Below are positions 1 to 6,956 of a stretch of DNA of 7,120 bases, piece after piece. The stretch's first letter is position 1. Every line of letters starts with the position of its first letter. The notes below the pieces were generated by a model. That model searched no databases, was not told where the DNA came from, and saw nothing but the letters and a program-made list of their open reading frames with translations. The position numbers were made by a program, and so were the translations under genes. Origin of the DNA: Planctomycetaceae bacterium. GTDB taxonomy: Bacteria > Planctomycetota > Planctomycetia > Planctomycetales > Planctomycetaceae. The stretch is taken from assembly GCA_003445035.1 (NCBI GenBank), contig DLVV01000198.1:12518-19637 (forward strand), given 5' to 3'.

Positions 1-1083
1 ACGACGGGGCTGCGGAGTGTGCCGACACGCCGGGTGGCGGGGGGGGTGGCGTTGAGGCTGGATCGTTTCGATCGTGGGGCCAACATCGTGTTCACCTCCG
101 ATCCCGACCTGGTCAACATGCTCCGCCGGCGGATCGCCAAGATATCCGGCCGCGCCGCACGGATGGCCCTGAAACTCGCCCAGTCCCGTCTCGATCGGGT
201 TCGACAGGTCGACCGCCAGTTGGGCAAGATGGGACATCCGCAACCCGACGCACGGCGGCTGGTGACTCTTGCAGCCGACTACCTGTCCCGGGCCGCCGCT
301 TCGCTCGACCAGGGCGCCCTGGACGCATCAAGGCGTTACAGCGACGTGACGCTGCAGACCCTGAGAATTCTGCAGCGGGCCCACTGGGAGCAGGCCGTGC
401 GGGAAACGGCTTCGCCGGTGGCCAGCACATGGTCTCGTTGTTTCCAGACTCTGCCCCGTCACTGGGAACTGGTGACCTCGATCCGATCGGCCTCCACCAC
501 TCCGGAACCTCGGCTCGTGGGAGGCGACTTCGAGAATCTTGAACAGATGGTTCGGTCCGGCTGGAGCAGCCGACGGGCGGAGATTGCGGGGATGACGATG
601 ACTGCGGAAGTCTACCGAGGGAGCCGCGGTCGCGAGGGAGTGAGTGGGAGTTGCCTCAGGCTTCTGGCTCAACCCGACCTGCGAGCGGCCGTGCCGGCCC
701 GGCTGCCCTGGCACACGGTGATCGTGGACTCTCCGCCGGTTCCGGTGGCCGCCGGTGACGTGGTCCGTATCAGCGGCAGGATCCGGCTGGTCTCGGCTCG
801 ACCCGGATCGCTCGACGGCGGGGTGATCGAGGATACGCTGGGAGGTCCGGGAGCCGGTCTGCATTGTCGACGGCCGGGCGGTTGGCGGCGGTTCGAATTG
901 CTCAGACGGGTTGACCGAGGCCAGGACATGCGGATACGCGTGGCGCTGGAAGGCGTGGGGGAGTTGCGGGTCGATGACCTGCAGGTCGAGGTTTTTGCCG
1001 GCGGGTTGGCAGTGCCGCGGCGATCGCCTACAGTCGAAGCCCGCGTGAAACCGGCCCCGCGGCCCGTCCGTGTGCTCCGCTGA
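1..1083 (+). CDS. C-terminal part of a large planctomycete-type protein with a beta-sandwich-like end domain (5' partial)
   Basis: The frame is open from base 1 to the TGA at 1081-1083, so the 360 visible residues are the end of a longer protein. The GTG at 19 is not a credible start because the reading frame runs through it. The first 40 or so residues (GGVALRLDRF, then FTSDPDLV) look like the last strands of a preceding beta domain. Residues about 40-165 are rich in Arg, Ala and Leu and probably helical. From about residue 173 a second domain opens with GGDFENLE and GW, and continues with SPPVPVAAGD, a DGGVIEDTLGG stretch, GWRRFELLR and a closing GVGELRVDDLQVEVF. This order of motifs resembles jelly-roll or carbohydrate-binding-like domains at the ends of large planctomycete proteins, some annotated as glycoside-hydrolase-like. 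I cannot assign an enzymatic activity. The last 25 residues are a Pro/Arg-rich tail. No terminator is visible before the next gene, 43 bases downstream, so read-through into fba is possible. Confidence 0.75.
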   Translation, partial: TTGLRSVPTRRVAGGVALRLDRFDRGANIVFTSDPDLVNMLRRRIAKISGRAARMALKLAQSRLDRVRQVDRQLGKMGHPQPDARRLVTLAADYLSRAAASLDQGALDASRRYSDVTLQTLRILQRAHWEQAVRETASPVASTWSRCFQTLPRHWELVTSIRSASTTPEPRLVGGDFENLEQMVRSGWSSRRAEIAGMTMTAEVYRGSRGREGVSGSCLRLLAQPDLRAAVPARLPWHTVIVDSPPVPVAAGDVVRISGRIRLVSARPGSLDGGVIEDTLGGPGAGLHCRRPGGWRRFELLRRVDRGQDMRIRVALEGVGELRVDDLQVEVFAGGLAVPRRSPTVEARVKPAPRPVRVLR

Positions 1084-1126
1084 TTCGGCCCGATTCCCCT
1101 CGTCTTTCTCCAACGGATGGACTCCG

Positions 1127-2155
<1,029 letters not shown>

Positions 2156-2158
<3 letters not shown>

Positions 2159-2171
2159 CCGGAGACGGCTA
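2156..2171. terminator. perfect palindrome shared by convergent stop codons (possible bidirectional terminator)
   Basis: TAGCCG, loop GAGA, CGGCTA form a perfect 6-bp stem with a GNRA-type loop on the plus strand. The first TAG is the stop of fba. The final CTA is the reverse complement of the TAG stop of the minus-strand lipoprotein gene. Only TTT follows on the plus strand and no T-run follows on the minus strand, so it is a weak candidate as a canonical intrinsic terminator. It could instead protect mRNA 3' ends. The palindrome is seen directly; its role is inferred. Confidence 0.45.
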
Positions 2172-3062
2172 TTTCGGGTTGTCGTCGGCTGTCCGGGGAG
2201 GAAGCTGCTGCGACTTCGGCATGCCGGCCAACCGGGCCACCAGCAACTGGCCGCGGCCGTCGGAACTGGTGAAGAACCGGTGGCCGACCGATTCGGATGA
2301 ACTCGCCGGGGTGGAACTCACCACCGCCATCTCGCCCTCGGTCAAGTCGACCGTGAACTTCAGGTCGTACAGGGGGACAATCTCCTGACGTGTTCGCAGT
2401 CCCCAGCCGGCCTCGGTCGCCGTCGGCTGCAGTCGGTGGCGTCCGTGGTGGACCTCGGGAAGGCACTCCAGCCGTACCCACCCCTCGCGCAACTGCCGTG
2501 CCCGGATTCTCAACAGGTACCGTACGTTGTGAAATGTTGTTGTCGAATCGTCTCCGTTCAGTGACAGCTGTTGGGTGGCAAGCGGTTCATCGTGCAGCAC
2601 CACCTCGGTGTCGCCGCCGTCTTGCAGGAAGACTCGCCAGCCGTTCAGGTTGCGGGGGGGTGGCCGGCCGCTCGGGCTGTCGGTGTCGTGTTCCGGGGCC
2701 GAGAGACCGAGCAGTTCCTCGAGCGGGGGCGGTGGTGTGGCACCGACCTGGCCGACCCGAAGCCCCTGGCTGGACAGGGCGGACCGCATGGACGCCGGTC
2801 GTCTTCCGATCGTGTCGAGTCGATTCCAGAGCAATTCGCCCATCAGCGGATCGCCTTTCGGACGACGAACCGTCATGAACTCCAATTGGATCGCGTTCCG
2901 TCCGGTTCCCAGTGTCTGCCATCTCAGGCCGATTCGTTCGAGTTTCTCACCGGTCTGGCCGGACAGCAGCTGGCAGCCCGAGATTGTTGAAAGGACCACG
3001 GCCCAGAGAATCGTCGGCAACAGGATCGTCCTGTCGATGTGATGGCTCGTCGAAGAGGGCAT
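2169..3062 (-). CDS. predicted lipoprotein of unknown function, planctomycete type
   Basis: The 297-residue product starts with a short basic/polar segment, a hydrophobic stretch (residues 13-27, ILLPTILWAVVLSTI) and a lipobox-like ISGC with Cys30. It should therefore be exported and lipid-anchored, leaving a mature protein of about 268 residues. The mature part begins with a probable beta strand (AIQLEFMTV), then a RPKGDPLMGELLW block at 67-79, followed by a four-proline run at 110-113. A Pro/Ser/Asp-rich linker of about 25 residues leads to a second half with alternating hydrophobic residues, as in beta-sheet domains (GWRVFLQDGG, YLLRIRARQ, WVRLECLPEVHHG, LYDLKFTVDL). The end is Ser- and Gln-rich and polar. 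The layout loosely recalls the outer-membrane secretin-associated or planctomycete lipoproteins, but I do not recognise a named family. The ATG at 3060-3062 is the only start that keeps the whole signal peptide; no strong ribosome binding site precedes it. The gene is alone on its strand and diverges from ispF. Confidence 0.8.
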   Translation of the reverse strand: MPSSTSHHIDRTILLPTILWAVVLSTISGCQLLSGQTGEKLERIGLRWQTLGTGRNAIQLEFMTVRRPKGDPLMGELLWNRLDTIGRRPASMRSALSSQGLRVGQVGATPPPPLEELLGLSAPEHDTDSPSGRPPPRNLNGWRVFLQDGGDTEVVLHDEPLATQQLSLNGDDSTTTFHNVRYLLRIRARQLREGWVRLECLPEVHHGRHRLQPTATEAGWGLRTRQEIVPLYDLKFTVDLTEGEMAVVSSTPASSSESVGHRFFTSSDGRGQLLVARLAGMPKSQQLPPRTADDNPK

Positions 3063-3080
3063 CGGGACGTTCCGGGAGAA

Positions 3081-3096
3081 CGCGGCAGGGGCCGCG
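3081..3096 (-). promoter_or_regulatory. hairpin in the predicted 5' leader of the lipoprotein mRNA
   Basis: CGCGGC and GCCGCG flank a 4-base loop, giving a perfect all-GC 6-bp stem. It lies between the predicted transcription start (near 3108) and the ATG (3062) of the lipoprotein gene, ending about 18 bases upstream of the start codon. It could influence ribosome access or mRNA stability. In GC-rich DNA a stem this short may also arise by chance. Confidence 0.3.
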
Positions 3097-3114
3097 GGAG
3101 AGAATTACGGCGGG

Positions 3115-3144
3115 AGTCTAGGAGAGGGGTCTGGAGAGTGTCAA
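3115..3144 (-). promoter_or_regulatory. sigma70-like promoter for the lipoprotein gene
   Basis: Read on the minus strand, a perfect TTGACA -35 box (3139-3144) is followed after 18 bases by TAGACT (3115-3120), a 4/6 match to TATAAT that keeps the essential first TA and last T. Transcription would start near 3108, leaving a leader of about 45 bases before the ATG at 3062. The box sequences and spacing are seen directly; use as a promoter is inferred. Confidence 0.55.
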
Positions 3145-3165
3145 TCCGGTCTGGAATCACTCGCG

Positions 3166-3194
3166 TTGTCACGATTCGGGCGGGCCGCTATCAT
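3166..3194 (+). promoter_or_regulatory. sigma70-like promoter for the ispF-cysS-ruvC-ruvA operon
   Basis: TTGTCA (3166-3171) and TATCAT (3189-3194) each match the consensus at 5 of 6 positions and are separated by the optimal 17 bases. The predicted start near 3201 leaves a leader of about 95 bases before ispF. The leader contains only a small GGGAG/CTCCC stem (3227-3231 with 3241-3245), and I recognise no riboswitch. This is the best promoter match in the window, and it stands out because the surroundings are GC-rich. Confidence 0.65.
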
Positions 3195-3295
3195 GCCCGC
3201 GGCACGTCGGCCGTGGCGGTGAAATGGGGAGTCGGATCGCCTCCCGTCCGGACGATTGTCGTGTCGCTGTCTCAGTCTGCCGCCGGGGACCAAGC

Positions 3296-3799
3296 ATGCG
3301 GGTCGGGATCGGCCACGACACCCATCGTCTCGAATCCGGACGACCGCTCTGGATCGGGGGTGTCCAGGTGCCCAGTGATCGTGGGGCGGTTGGGCACAGT
3401 GATGCCGACGTGCTGCTTCACGCCGTCACCGATGCGCTTTTGGGCTCGGGGGGACTCGGCGACATCGGCCAGTGGTTTCCCGACACCGATCCGCAGTACG
3501 CCGGTGCCGACAGCAGCCGGTTCGTTGAAATCGCTCGTGATGAACTGGCCAGCCGCGGCCTGGCCGTCGTCAACCTCGACGTGATCGTCTTCGCCGAATC
3601 GCCCCGGCTGTCGGGGTTCGCGTCGGCGATTCGTGAACGGTTGGCGACCTTGCTCGACACAGACATCGACCGGATCAACTTCAAGGCGAAGACGGGTGAG
3701 GGAGTCGGGCCGGTGGGGCGTGGCGAGGCGATCGAGGCAGCGGCCGCGGTGCTGGTGGATGGACATGGAGCGGACCCGGAGGCAAGCGAAACGACATGA
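3296..3799 (+). CDS. ispF: 2-C-methyl-D-erythritol 2,4-cyclodiphosphate synthase
   Basis: IspF converts 4-diphosphocytidyl-2-C-methyl-D-erythritol 2-phosphate to the 2,4-cyclodiphosphate with release of CMP. This is the fifth step of the MEP (non-mevalonate) isoprenoid pathway, in the cytoplasm. The product is 167 residues, a little longer than the usual 156-162 because of a polar tail. The metal ligands fall at the same numbers as in the E. coli enzyme: Asp8 and His10 in GHDTH, and His42 in SDADVLLHA. The conserved GDIGQWFPDTDP (55-66) and the KAKTGEGVGPVGRGE region (Thr133, Glu135) are present. The ATG at 3296 is chosen because the family begins with MRVGIGHDTH; an in-frame ATG at 3224 would add 24 unrelated residues. 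GGGGA at 3285-3289 may serve as the ribosome binding site. ispD, its frequent neighbour, is not in the window. The stop overlaps the cysS start by 4 bases (ATGA). Confidence 0.95.
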   Translation: MRVGIGHDTHRLESGRPLWIGGVQVPSDRGAVGHSDADVLLHAVTDALLGSGGLGDIGQWFPDTDPQYAGADSSRFVEIARDELASRGLAVVNLDVIVFAESPRLSGFASAIRERLATLLDTDIDRINFKAKTGEGVGPVGRGEAIEAAAAVLVDGHGADPEASETT

Positions 3800-5358
3800 C
3801 GCTGCGAGTCTACAACTCGTTGACACGGACCAAGGAACCGTTCGAGACCGTCGAGCCGGGGCGGGTGGGGATCTACCTGTGTGGCCCCACCGTCTACAAG
3901 CCCGCCCACATCGGACACATGGTCGGGCCGGTGATCTTCGACACGATCAAGAGACACCTCGTCTACAACGGCTACGACGTGTGCTTCGTGATCAACATCA
4001 CCGACATCGACGACAAGCTGATCAACCGAGCGGCCGAGGAGGGGATCGAGGTGGCCGAGTTGGCCGAACGCATGACTGGTGACTACCTCGAGAACCTGGC
4101 CACCATTGGAGTCGACGGGGTCGACCATTTTCCGAAGGCGACCGACCACATCGACGAGATGCAGTCGATGATCGGTCGGTTGATTGAGTCAGGGCACGCC
4201 TACGAACTCGAGGGCGATGTCTATTTCGAAGTGTCCACCGACGACGACTACGGGAAGCTCAGTGGGCGGTCGGTCGACGAGACGCTGGCCGGGACGCGTG
4301 TCGAGGCGAACCAGCGGAAGCGGCATCCGGCCGATTTCGCGTTGTGGAAGAAGTCCCGCCAGGGTGAGCCGGCCTGGGAAAGTCCCTGGGGACCGGGTCG
4401 GCCGGGGTGGCACATCGAGTGTTCGGCGATGAGCATCAAGCTGCTGGGCGAATCGTTGGACATCCACGGCGGGGGACTCGACCTGCTGTTCCCGCACCAC
4501 GAAAACGAACTGGCGCAGTCCGAGTCGTGCACCGGGCAGCCCTTCGCCCGTTTCTGGCTGCACAACGGGTTGATGCAGTCGGGAGCGGCCACCGGCAAAG
4601 TCGGCGGAGAGCACGACCGGCATGGCGATCGCTCGGATGACGAATCGACGATCGAGGCCGAGTTCGATCAACAGGTTGCCGGCAAGCTCGCCGGCTCGGC
4701 GGGAGCCGCCTCGGTCAGGGAACTCTTTGCGATTCACCATCCCGAAACCGTGAGGTTCTTCCTGCTTGGGACCCAATACCGGAGTCCGATCGAGTTGAGT
4801 GACGAGCAGATTGCCGAGACGGAACGCAGCCTGCAGGGGTTCTACCGGTTGCTGGAAGCGTTCGAGAGGATCACGGGTCAGTCGGCTTACGATCTCCCCG
4901 TGGGAAACACCCGCGAGACGTCGGTCGAGGTGGACCCGGAGTTCGAGGTCTTTCGTGACCGCTTCCTGGAAGCGATGGACGACGATTTCAACACCGGGGG
5001 GGCGGTGGGAGTGCTGTTCGAACTGCGGACGGCGATCAATGCGTTCATCGCCGATCGCGGTCTGGACGACGGGGGGGGATCGTCCGATCAGAATGACATC
5101 GCGGGCCTGACGGCGGCGGTGACCCTGCTGCGAGAACTGGGTGGTCTGCTGGGAGTTTTTCGGCAACCGCCGGTCCAGGTGGCCGACGACGTCGGAGACA
5201 CCCTGGCCGACGAACTGATGCAGTTGCTGATCGATCTGCGAACCCAAGCCCGTTCCGAGAAGAACTTCGAGTTGTCCGATGCGATCCGCGATCGGCTGGC
5301 TGATCTCGGCATCACGATCGAGGATCGCAACGAACAGACATCCTGGCGACGCGAATGA
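3796..5358 (+). CDS. cysS: cysteinyl-tRNA synthetase with an atypical KMSKS region
   Basis: CysRS charges tRNA-Cys with cysteine. The 520-residue product has the class I catalytic core: YLCGPTVY (Cys29) and HIGH at 38-41, then the [11 protein letters not shown] block. GWHIECSAM supplies Cys209, and [12 protein letters not shown] supplies His234 and Glu238. Cys29, Cys209, His234 and Glu238 correspond to the active-site zinc ligands of the E. coli enzyme, so cysteine recognition looks intact. The HNG at 256-258 normally leads within about seven residues to KMSKS. Here about 38 residues intervene, Gly/Asp/His-rich and then acidic, and the best-aligned pentapeptide is KLAGS at 297-301, followed by ASVREL (305-310) and the conserved [15 protein letters not shown]. 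The DALR-like and C-terminal helical domains follow ([27 protein letters not shown]), with an 8-G tract in the linker at 5071-5078. The start overlaps ispF by 4 bases, and GGAGG lies 13 bases upstream (3778-3782). Confidence 0.95.
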   Translation: MTLRVYNSLTRTKEPFETVEPGRVGIYLCGPTVYKPAHIGHMVGPVIFDTIKRHLVYNGYDVCFVINITDIDDKLINRAAEEGIEVAELAERMTGDYLENLATIGVDGVDHFPKATDHIDEMQSMIGRLIESGHAYELEGDVYFEVSTDDDYGKLSGRSVDETLAGTRVEANQRKRHPADFALWKKSRQGEPAWESPWGPGRPGWHIECSAMSIKLLGESLDIHGGGLDLLFPHHENELAQSESCTGQPFARFWLHNGLMQSGAATGKVGGEHDRHGDRSDDESTIEAEFDQQVAGKLAGSAGAASVRELFAIHHPETVRFFLLGTQYRSPIELSDEQIAETERSLQGFYRLLEAFERITGQSAYDLPVGNTRETSVEVDPEFEVFRDRFLEAMDDDFNTGGAVGVLFELRTAINAFIADRGLDDGGGSSDQNDIAGLTAAVTLLRELGGLLGVFRQPPVQVADDVGDTLADELMQLLIDLRTQARSEKNFELSDAIRDRLADLGITIEDRNEQTSWRRE

Positions 5359-5903
5359 CCCGATCCCAACCCGACTCACCGGATGCCCGGAACGACGGCG
5401 AACGGGCTCACGTTGTGGGGATCGATCCCGGCCTGAACCGGACCGGGTACGCGGTGATGTCCCGCCCGGACGGGAAACTGGTGCTGCACGAGGCGGGCGT
5501 GGTCCGATCAACGTCGGGCCGGTCGCTGGCCGAGCGGGTTGCCGAGATTGGGAACGGGCTTGTCGAAGTGCTCGCCGAATACCGGCCGGAGGTGCTGGCG
5601 ATCGAACAGGTCTTTTCCCTGACTCGCAACCCGAAATCCGCATTGTTGATGGCTCACGCTCGTGGAGCGATCCTGATGACGGCGGTTGACGGCGGAGCCA
5701 GGGTCGTGCACTACACGCCGACGCAGATCAAGAAACTGTTGACCGGAAGCGGGAAAGCCGACAAGGACCAGGTGGGGCGGGTTGTCCAGGCCGAACTGGG
5801 TCTCGATGCGCCTCCGAGTCCACACGACGTGTCCGACGCCTGTGCGGTGGCGATCTGTCACCTGCACAGTCACCAGGACTCTGGCAGGAGGCTCTCGGCG
5901 TGA
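5355..5903 (+). CDS. ruvC: Holliday junction resolvase RuvC
   Basis: RuvC is the dimeric endonuclease that cuts Holliday junctions symmetrically after branch migration by RuvAB. The 182-residue product carries the four catalytic acidic residues: Asp24 in VVGIDPGLNRTGYA, Glu84 in LAIEQVF, and Asp158 and Asp161 in PHDVSDACA. The FSLTRNPKSALLMAHARG block and the TPTQIKKLLTGSGKADKDQV segment are typical of the family. The protein has about 18 extra N-terminal residues, polar and acidic, before the first strand. No in-frame start lies nearer the core, so the ATG at 5355, which overlaps the cysS stop as ATGA, is kept. No clear ribosome binding site precedes it, which suggests translational coupling to cysS. 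A short His/Gln/Arg-rich tail ends the protein. Confidence 0.95.
   Translation: MTRSQPDSPDARNDGERAHVVGIDPGLNRTGYAVMSRPDGKLVLHEAGVVRSTSGRSLAERVAEIGNGLVEVLAEYRPEVLAIEQVFSLTRNPKSALLMAHARGAILMTAVDGGARVVHYTPTQIKKLLTGSGKADKDQVGRVVQAELGLDAPPSPHDVSDACAVAICHLHSHQDSGRRLSA
5886..5891 (+). promoter_or_regulatory. ribosome binding site deciding the GTG start of ruvA
   Basis: AGGAGG lies inside the end of ruvC, 8 bases before the GTG at 5900. Its strength and ideal spacing support GTG as the ruvA start, so ruvA can be initiated both by coupling and independently. Confidence 0.75.
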
Positions 5904-6532
5904 GAACACGTATCAGTGGTCGTTTGAGCGAGTTGGGTGACACCGAGGCCACAATCGACGTCGGGGCCTTCGCCTACGCGGTTTACGTGCCCGACTTTGT
6001 CCGCCGGCAGCTCCAGGGGCGCGAGGGCCAGGAGATCAGCCTGCGGACGATCGAATATCTCGAGGGGAATCCCCAGAAGGGGCGGATGACGCCCCGGTTG
6101 ATCGGATTCACCAGCGATGCCGAGCGGGAGTTCTTCGAGCTGGTGTGTTCGGTTGACGGGGTCGGTGTCAAAAAGACGCTCAAGGCGATGGTCCAACCCG
6201 TGTGTGACGTGGCCGAGGCGATTGTCGAGAAAGACGCCGAGAGGCTGACGTTGCTGCCGGGCATTGGTCCGGCGGTCGCGGACCGGATAATCGCCAAGCT
6301 GCATCGCAAGATGACACCATTTGCCCTGATGGTCGGCGGCGAGATGGGGGGGGGAGCCGTCGAGTCGAGCGGGGATCTGATCGGTGAGGCACTGCAGGCC
6401 CTGGTTGGCCTGGGGCACTCGACGGCGGACGCCCGTAGCAAGCTGGAGGCGATCCTGGGGTCGGGCCAGTCGTTCGATTCGGTCGAGGAGGTGCTCCGCG
6501 AGGTGTATCGCCAGCAGCGGGGAGACGGGTAG
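5900..6532 (+). CDS. ruvA: Holliday junction branch migration protein RuvA
   Basis: RuvA binds the Holliday junction as a tetramer and loads the RuvB motor. The 210-residue product (about 200 is usual) starts with the OB-fold domain ([19 protein letters not shown], up to LIGF at 67-70). It continues with two helix-hairpin-helix motifs: [10 protein letters not shown] at 85-94 and [12 protein letters not shown] at 119-130. A linker of about 20 residues includes a GGG run encoded by nine consecutive G bases (6346-6354). The end is the small RuvB-contacting domain III ([17 protein letters not shown], then ARSKLEAIL). The loop that carries the acidic pin in E. coli RuvA is about six residues longer here (53-67) and contains Lys and Arg; one Glu (Glu55) remains at the pin position. 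The second HhH has PAVADRI where KKTAERL is usual. The start overlaps the ruvC stop by 4 bases (GTGA). ruvB is not in the window. Confidence 0.94.
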   Translation: MRTRISGRLSELGDTEATIDVGAFAYAVYVPDFVRRQLQGREGQEISLRTIEYLEGNPQKGRMTPRLIGFTSDAEREFFELVCSVDGVGVKKTLKAMVQPVCDVAEAIVEKDAERLTLLPGIGPAVADRIIAKLHRKMTPFALMVGGEMGGGAVESSGDLIGEALQALVGLGHSTADARSKLEAILGSGQSFDSVEEVLREVYRQQRGDG

Positions 6533-6542
6533 GCGGCCGGAA

Positions 6543-6625
6543 ACCGGTCCTCCTCGGACGGTGTGGCCGTCAAGTTGAGAAAAACCGTTTTTTCCCGCAG
6601 ATCTTACTCAACTCCCCGCAAGGGG
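6543..6625 (+). other. structured, A/T-cored intergenic segment after ruvA (possible terminator or leader)
   Basis: This gap holds several short inverted repeats. ACCGGTCC (6543-6550) pairs with GGACGGT (6556-6562) with one bulge, and GACGG (6557-6561) can alternatively pair with CCGTC (6567-6571). AGTTGAG (6573-6579) pairs perfectly with CTCAACT (6607-6613). Inside that pair, AAAAA (6580-6584) faces TTTTTT (6588-6593) across CCG. CCCC-GCAA-GGGG (6614-6625) follows at once. A hairpin followed by T6 could end the ruvA transcript, but the spacing is not canonical. The segment may also be the leader of the next transcript. I could not place a convincing promoter: TTGAGA at 6575-6580 has no good -10 box. 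Confidence 0.35.
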
Positions 6626-6724
6626 TGTGCCGATTCTCTCCATACGAGACGAGCCAAGATGGCGGCCCTCCAAAAGGATGGTCACGGGGCAGGGAAGCCC
6701 TCGCTTTGTTGCTTGTCGAGTCAT

Positions 6725-6729
6725 GGAGG
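6725..6729 (+). promoter_or_regulatory. ribosome binding site deciding the start of the small acidic protein
   Basis: GGAGG lies 8 bases before the ATG at 6738. It overlaps the earlier in-frame ATG at 6723 and so cannot serve that codon, which makes 6738 the preferred start. Confidence 0.7.
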
Positions 6730-6737
6730 ACACGAAC

Positions 6738-6956
6738 ATGCGACCCCGGTTAAGGATCTTCACTGGCGAGGAGGATGTCGCGACGCTGCCGGAACCGGCC
6801 GTGAACATCCCCTTTGCCGAATTCACCCAGATTCTGACCGACGCCAGTCGTACGGATCGCACCTGGCTGCAGGACTTCGCCGAAGACGAAATCGGTGTTT
6901 CCCCCGATCTCTATGAAGTCCTCTCCGCCTACCGCCATCTCCGACCCAGTGCCTGA
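6738..6956 (+). CDS. small acidic protein of unknown function
   Basis: The 72-residue product begins MRPRLRIFTGEED, probably a strand and turn. It continues with a probable helix (IPFAEFTQILTDA), a Trp-containing WLQDFAEDE segment and a final helix (SPDLYEVLSAYRHL). It is acidic, has no signal peptide or membrane segment, and should be cytoplasmic. I do not recognise a named family, though it resembles short conserved proteins I associate with planctomycetes. The frame is open further upstream, with a GTG at 6627 and an ATG at 6723. The Arg/Pro-rich upstream extension looks non-coding and the GGAGG at 6725-6729 points to 6738. The stop shares one base with the start of the next gene (TGATG), so the two are probably translated together. 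A role linked to that enzyme is possible but unproven. Confidence 0.75.
   Translation: MRPRLRIFTGEEDVATLPEPAVNIPFAEFTQILTDASRTDRTWLQDFAEDEIGVSPDLYEVLSAYRHLRPSA

Noticed and set aside
1070..1126. Upstream in-frame ATG for the aldolase.
   Set aside because: It would overlap the preceding gene, and the added 19 residues do not look like aldolase sequence.
2390..3042. Several plus-strand frames opposite the lipoprotein gene.
   Set aside because: They overlap one another, lack motifs and are Arg/Ser/Pro-rich. The minus strand has a signal peptide, a lipobox and a promoter.
3227..3245. GGGAG/CTCCC stem in the ispF leader as a riboswitch or attenuator.
   Set aside because: Only 5 bp with a 9-base loop and no further conserved-looking structure; likely chance in GC-rich DNA.
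3224..3295. Upstream in-frame ATG for ispF.
   Set aside because: It would add 24 residues before the canonical MRVGIGHDTH start.
4189..5643. Long open frame of 484 codons on the minus strand, antisense to cysS and ruvC.
   Set aside because: It is Arg/Pro/Gln-rich with no domain order, and it lies opposite two well-conserved genes. Long antisense frames are common in high-GC DNA.
6575..6608. TTGAGA as a -35 box for the small protein and kinase genes.
   Set aside because: At 16-19 base spacing the following sequence (CAGATC, AGATCT and similar) is a poor -10 box.
6627..6737. Upstream GTG (6627) and ATG (6723) starts for the small acidic protein.
   Set aside because: The extension has non-coding-like composition, and GGAGG at 6725-6729 fits the ATG at 6738.
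6563..6916. Plus-strand frame of 117 codons across the ruvA gap and the small gene.
   Set aside because: It is out of phase with the better-supported 72-residue protein, has no ribosome binding site and is low in plausible secondary structure.
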